The notes below the pieces were generated by a model. The model did no database searches. It was not told where the DNA came from and saw only the letters and a program-made list of their open reading frames with translations. Shown here piece by piece: positions 14,024 to 17,374 of a DNA stretch of 17,374 nt. Origin of the DNA: Chloroflexota bacterium (GTDB taxonomy: Bacteria; Chloroflexota; UBA5177; JANWHV01); assembly GCA_025924845.1 (NCBI GenBank), contig JAICHN010000053.1, positions 1-17,374 on the forward strand, given 5' to 3'. The stretch's first letter is position 1; each line of letters begins with the position of its first letter. The position numbers were made by a program, and so were the translations under genes.

Positions 14024-15421
14024 ATGGCCAGGACTATGTTCGACAAGATCTGGGACGCGCACGTCGTGCGCGAGAAGCCCGGAGAGAAGACGATCCTCTA
14101 TATCGATCGCCATCTCGTCCATGAGGTTACGTCGCCGCAAGCGTTCGAGGGCCTTCGCCTGACCGGACGGCGGCTCAGGAGGCCTGATGCTACATTCGCG
14201 GTGCTCGACCATAACGTGCCCACCAGAGGTCGCGATCTGCCGATTGCCCAGCCCGACAGCGCTCTGCAGGTGGCCACCCTGGAACGGAACGCGGCCGACT
14301 TCGGGGTCACCCTCTTCGGTATGAAGGATGCCCGGCAAGGGATTGTCCATGTTACGGGCCCCGAGCAGGGCATCACCCTGCCCGGGATGACCATCGTATG
14401 TGGTGACTCGCATACCTCTACGCATGGAGCTTTCGGCACGCTGGCCTTCGGTATCGGCACCAGCGAAGTTGAGCATGTCCTAGCGACGCAATGCATGCAG
14501 CAGGACCGACCAAAGACCATGGAGGTGAGGATCGAGGGCGAGTTGCCTCGCGGCAGCACGGCGAAGGATCTGACGCTGGCGATAATCGGAGCAATCGGCG
14601 TCAATGGGGGCAATGGGCACGTCATCGAATATACCGGCCCCGCCATTCGCGCCCTCTCGATCGAGGGCAGGATGACCCTGTGCAACATGTCTATCGAGGG
14701 CGGGGCGCGCGCCGGCATGGTGGCGCCCGATGAGAAGACCTTCGCCTACTTTAAGGGGCGCCCCTTTGCGCCCAAGGGCGAGGCGTGGGACGCAGCCGTA
14801 GCGGCCTGGCGTACTCTGCCCAGCGATCCGGGCGCTCGGTATGACAAGGTCGTGGTCCTGGATGCCTCGTCCGCCGTACCCCAAGTTACCTGGGGGACCA
14901 ATCCGGGCATGGTGGTTCCGGTTGACGGCAAGGTGCCTGACCCGGCGGCCCTCCAGGATCCCCGTGCTCGCGAAGCGGTCGAGCGCGCCCTGCAGTACAT
15001 GGCGCTGGCTCCCAACACCCCTATCACCGATATTGCCATCGACCGCGTTTTTATCGGTTCTTGCACCAATGCCCGGATCGAGGACTTGCGACTTGCCGCC
15101 ACATTCGTCAAGGGCCGCAAGGTTGCCTCGGGCGTACAGGCGATGGTGGTGCCGGGTTCCGGCCTGGTAAAGGCTGAAGCGGAGCGCGAGGGCCTGGACG
15201 AAGTGTTCAAGGCAGCAGGCTTCGAGTGGCGTGACGCGGGATGCAGTATGTGCCTGGCGATGAATGAGGATCGCCTCCTCCCCGGCGAACGGTGCGCCTC
15301 GACCAGCAATCGCAATTTCGAAGGCCGGCAGGGTAAGGGTGGACGCACCCATTTGGTGAGTCCCGCTATGGCCGCCGCCGCCGCGATTAGCGGGCACTTC
15401 GTGGATATCAGAAACTGGTAG
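14024..15421 (+). CDS. leuC: 3-isopropylmalate dehydratase large subunit
   Basis: LeuC and LeuD together isomerise 2-isopropylmalate to 3-isopropylmalate in leucine synthesis. The aconitase-fold features are clear: DHNVPT (62-67), [13 protein letters not shown] (126-138), [14 protein letters not shown] (144-157), and the [4Fe-4S] cysteines at 347 (GSCTNAR), 407 and 410 (CSMCLAMN). [10 protein letters not shown] (428-437) follows. The 465 residues match the bacterial LeuC length. The ATG has GGGAAGG about 5 bases upstream. leuD follows after 42 bases. Transcription is probably set by the divergent LysR regulator. A homoaconitase or citraconate/methylmalate isomerase role is possible for such pairs, but length and motifs fit LeuC best. 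Confidence 0.94.
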   Translation: MARTMFDKIWDAHVVREKPGEKTILYIDRHLVHEVTSPQAFEGLRLTGRRLRRPDATFAVLDHNVPTRGRDLPIAQPDSALQVATLERNAADFGVTLFGMKDARQGIVHVTGPEQGITLPGMTIVCGDSHTSTHGAFGTLAFGIGTSEVEHVLATQCMQQDRPKTMEVRIEGELPRGSTAKDLTLAIIGAIGVNGGNGHVIEYTGPAIRALSIEGRMTLCNMSIEGGARAGMVAPDEKTFAYFKGRPFAPKGEAWDAAVAAWRTLPSDPGARYDKVVVLDASSAVPQVTWGTNPGMVVPVDGKVPDPAALQDPRAREAVERALQYMALAPNTPITDIAIDRVFIGSCTNARIEDLRLAATFVKGRKVASGVQAMVVPGSGLVKAEAEREGLDEVFKAAGFEWRDAGCSMCLAMNEDRLLPGERCASTSNRNFEGRQGKGGRTHLVSPAMAAAAAISGHFVDIRNW

Positions 15422-15463
15422 ACGACTGCACTTCCTACATACACGAGAAGAAAGGACACGACG

Positions 15464-16069
15464 TTGGAGCCGTTCACGATATATGAGGGCTTGGTCTTAC
15501 CCCTGGACCGGGTAAATGTAGATACGGATCAGATTATTCCGCAGCGATTCTTACGCAAGATTGCGCGCACCGGTTTCGGAGCGGATCTGTTTGCTAATTT
15601 GCGCTATATCGGTGATTCCACCACGCCGAATCCCGACTTCGTGCTCAACTTTCCCCGCTATCAGGGTGCGGGCATCCTGCTGGCGCGAGCGAACTTCGGT
15701 TGTGGATCCTCGCGGGAACATGCGCCCTGGGCCCTGCAGCAATACGGCTTCCACTGCCTGATCGCCCCCTCATACGCCGACATCTTCTTCAATAATTGCT
15801 GTGCCAACGGCCTCCTCCCGGTTAAGCTGCCGGAAGATATCGTGGACGACCTATTCCGCGAAGTGGAGTCTACGCCGGGCTATACCCTCCGCGTGGATTT
15901 ACCGGCACAGGTCGTAACTACGCCTAGCGGGGTGAGTCACCCGTTTTCCATCGACGCCTTCGTCAAAGATGGCCTGGTGCGCGGTCTGGATCCCATCGGC
16001 TGGACCTTGCAGTTCGAGGATCTGATCGCCTCGTTCGAGGAGCGGCGCGCCGCCCAGGCACTCCCATGA
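15464..16069 (+). CDS. leuD: 3-isopropylmalate dehydratase small subunit
   Basis: This is the swivelling small subunit of isopropylmalate isomerase. Diagnostic segments are [12 protein letters not shown] (about 20-31), [15 protein letters not shown] (about 77-91) with the substrate-binding GSSREH loop, and [12 protein letters not shown] (about 101-112). The 201 residues are typical of the proteobacterial-length LeuD rather than the short archaeal form. The start is TTG 15464, supported by AAAGGA seven to eight bases upstream; no ATG is available nearby. The stop overlaps the next gene's ATG (ATGA), so the methyltransferase is probably translationally coupled. Confidence 0.94.
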   Translation: MEPFTIYEGLVLPLDRVNVDTDQIIPQRFLRKIARTGFGADLFANLRYIGDSTTPNPDFVLNFPRYQGAGILLARANFGCGSSREHAPWALQQYGFHCLIAPSYADIFFNNCCANGLLPVKLPEDIVDDLFREVESTPGYTLRVDLPAQVVTTPSGVSHPFSIDAFVKDGLVRGLDPIGWTLQFEDLIASFEERRAAQALP

Positions 16070-16824
16070 GCACGCATGCTGCCGCCGTGCAATTCGATCG
16101 GGTAGCTGACTCCTATGCGACCAGTGCCGTACACGCGCGAGGTACGGATCTAGCTCGCCTGGTGAGCATCCTGTCGCCTGCCGAGAGGTGGGTGGTGCTG
16201 GACGTGGGGACCGGCGCGGGCCACGCGGCGCTTGCCGTGGCGCCGCTCGTGGCGCGGGTGACGGCGGTCGATATCTCCGCCAAGATGCTGGCCGTCACCG
16301 ATCGATTGCGCGCCGAGCGCGGCCTTACCAACCTGGAGACCATCCAGGTTGACGGCCGCACCCTGCCTTTCGCCTCGGCGCGGTTTGACGGCGCGATCAG
16401 CCGCTTCAGCGCCCACCATTGGGCGGATCCCGACCAGGTGATAGCGGAGCTGCACCGAGTGCTTCGGCCCGGAGCGCCCTTCGTCCTGATTGACTCCATA
16501 TGCCCGGCGCCTGGTTCGCTGGATAGCTTCTTGAATGCCCTGGAACTGCTCCGCGATCCCAGTCACGCTCGAAATGATCGGCCCGCCCAGTGGCGAGAGC
16601 GTTTTACGCGCCTGGGATTCTCGGTGAGACACGAGGAAACATGGTTACTGGAGTTGGAGGTGGAGGGATGGCTTCGCCGCTCGGCGACGGCGCCCTGGCG
16701 TGCCGAAGCCTGTCGCAACCTCCTGGCCGAGGCGCCGCCCGAGGCGAAGAGTGCGCTGGCTATCGCCGCCGATGGATCGAGCTTCAGCATTCCCTGCGCG
16801 CTTATGCGGGTGGAGCGGTGTTAG
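16066..16824 (+). CDS. class I SAM-dependent methyltransferase (Methyltransf_11-like)
   Basis: The Rossmann-type SAM-binding motif I is [11 protein letters not shown] (43-53), followed by [13 protein letters not shown] (65-77, acidic end of strand 2), the [25 protein letters not shown] stretch (95-119) and the [16 protein letters not shown] segment (128-143). This pattern is typical of small-molecule methyltransferases of the UbiE/Methyltransf_11 type. The 252 residues are normal. It starts inside the leuD stop and shares an operon with leuCD, but its substrate cannot be read from the sequence. Its stop overlaps the stop of the convergent peptidase gene by 4 bases. Confidence 0.88.
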   Translation: MSTHAAAVQFDRVADSYATSAVHARGTDLARLVSILSPAERWVVLDVGTGAGHAALAVAPLVARVTAVDISAKMLAVTDRLRAERGLTNLETIQVDGRTLPFASARFDGAISRFSAHHWADPDQVIAELHRVLRPGAPFVLIDSICPAPGSLDSFLNALELLRDPSHARNDRPAQWRERFTRLGFSVRHEETWLLELEVEGWLRRSATAPWRAEACRNLLAEAPPEAKSALAIAADGSSFSIPCALMRVERC

Positions 16825-17374
16825 GAGGGGATTGGCGGCGGAAACTCCGGCACGATGATCGTTTCCCGCGCGGTATCGCCCACCCGCTCCACTCGATAGG
16901 CGCGAGCGTGTGGTCGTGAGCTTACCACCCGGTGGAGCGTGCGGCCTGTAAAGTGAAAGGCGACCCCATCGTCGCCCGCCAGGCCGTTCTGGACGGCGCC
17001 CGAGGCAATCAACGTGTGGTAGGTCGGTCGCCTGGCCGGTTCGGACTCATAGTGCGGGCAGGCGCTGCCGGGGAGAAAGCCAAGGCACTGGAGCGGCGTG
17101 ATCACTCCGGGAATCGAGTCCGTGGCACCCTGCTCAAACCAGCATATGGCGCCGGCGCTTATGCCGCAGAGAATGATGCCGCGTTGCCACGCCTCTCTTA
17201 AAATGCGGTCGAGGCCCCATTCTCGCCAGAGAGCGAGCATGCTCTTGGTGTTGCCGCCACCCACATAGATCACATCCTGGGCCAGGAAGTGCGCGCGTAG
17301 ATCGGACACCTGAAGCGAGAAGAGGGAAAGATGGGTGTGCTCACACGGCAAACGGTCGAACGCCGCGTGAAACC
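16821..17374 (-). CDS. peptidase E-like protein (peptidase family S51), 5' end beyond window
   Basis: The frame stays open to the right edge, with residues such as FHAAFDR before the first in-frame TTG, so the N-terminus is outside the window. S51 features are DVIYVGGGNTKSMLALW, GIILCGISAGAICWF with the nucleophilic serine in GISAG, and the DSIPG that follows. Family members are cytoplasmic dipeptidases that cleave after N-terminal Asp, or cyanophycinase-type enzymes; this sequence looks like the small dipeptidase E type. About 184 residues are present of an expected 220-240. The catalytic elements visible are intact. It converges on the leuCD methyltransferase gene. Confidence 0.85.
   Translation of the reverse strand, partial: FHAAFDRLPCEHTHLSLFSLQVSDLRAHFLAQDVIYVGGGNTKSMLALWREWGLDRILREAWQRGIILCGISAGAICWFEQGATDSIPGVITPLQCLGFLPGSACPHYESEPARRPTYHTLIASGAVQNGLAGDDGVAFHFTGRTLHRVVSSRPHARAYRVERVGDTARETIIVPEFPPPIPS

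Noticed and set aside
14480..15477. Long minus-strand open frames over leuC (305 and 243 codons)
   Set aside because: Antisense shadows of leuC; no motifs or ribosome-binding support.

Overview
The window is a GC-rich (by eye about 60-65% G+C), densely packed stretch of a bacterial chromosome. It holds no rRNA, tRNA, CRISPR array, transposase, phage gene or long repeat that I can see. Nearly all of it is core metabolism and cell-envelope housekeeping. TTG and GTG starts are common. The mix of an NYN-domain protein next to tilS and ftsH, an RskA-like orphan protein, a GlcF/GlcD pair and a large beta-domain L,D-transpeptidase suggests a member of Chloroflexota or a neighbouring GC-rich lineage. 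That placement is inference and weak. I did not find a convincing undescribed multi-gene system. The points worth following are small and regulatory, plus a few unusual protein forms.

Layout. (1) Positions 1-2390, minus strand: tsaC (tRNA t6A synthesis), then a divergent glmS (glucosamine-6-phosphate synthase) that runs off the left edge. (2) 2391-5318, plus strand: glcF and glcD, coupled by an ATGA overlap and lacking glcE in the window. (3) 5326-5610, minus: an unrecognised 94-residue protein, tail-to-tail with glcD. (4) 5751-6419, plus: a membrane-anchored protein with an RskA C-terminal-like domain but no sigma factor nearby. (5) 6438-6485: a strong inverted repeat between convergent genes. 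(6) 6515-10834, minus: NYN-domain protein, tilS and ftsH, read in that order. The first two are nearly contiguous; ftsH has its own candidate promoter and a structured leader. (7) 11052-12992, plus: a secreted or anchored L,D-transpeptidase with beta-sandwich domains. (8) 12972-13889, minus: a LysR-type regulator whose 3' end overlaps the transpeptidase gene. (9) 14024-16824, plus: leuC, leuD and a SAM-dependent methyltransferase, divergent from the LysR gene. (10) 16821-17374, minus: a peptidase E-like (S51) protein that runs off the right edge.

How the genes work together. The clearest regulatory unit is lysR/leuCD. A T-N11-A palindrome lies in the divergent intergenic region, about 65 bp upstream of a predicted leuC transcription start, and it overlaps the predicted lysR -10 box. 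This fits a LysR protein that activates leucine biosynthesis and represses itself. The NYN-tilS-ftsH run joins a predicted RNase, a tRNA-modifying enzyme and a membrane protease, so it is an RNA and protein quality-control neighbourhood; hpt, which sits between tilS and ftsH in many bacteria, is absent. glmS and the L,D-transpeptidase both serve the cell wall but are in separate units. No gene-free stretch exceeds about 220 bp.
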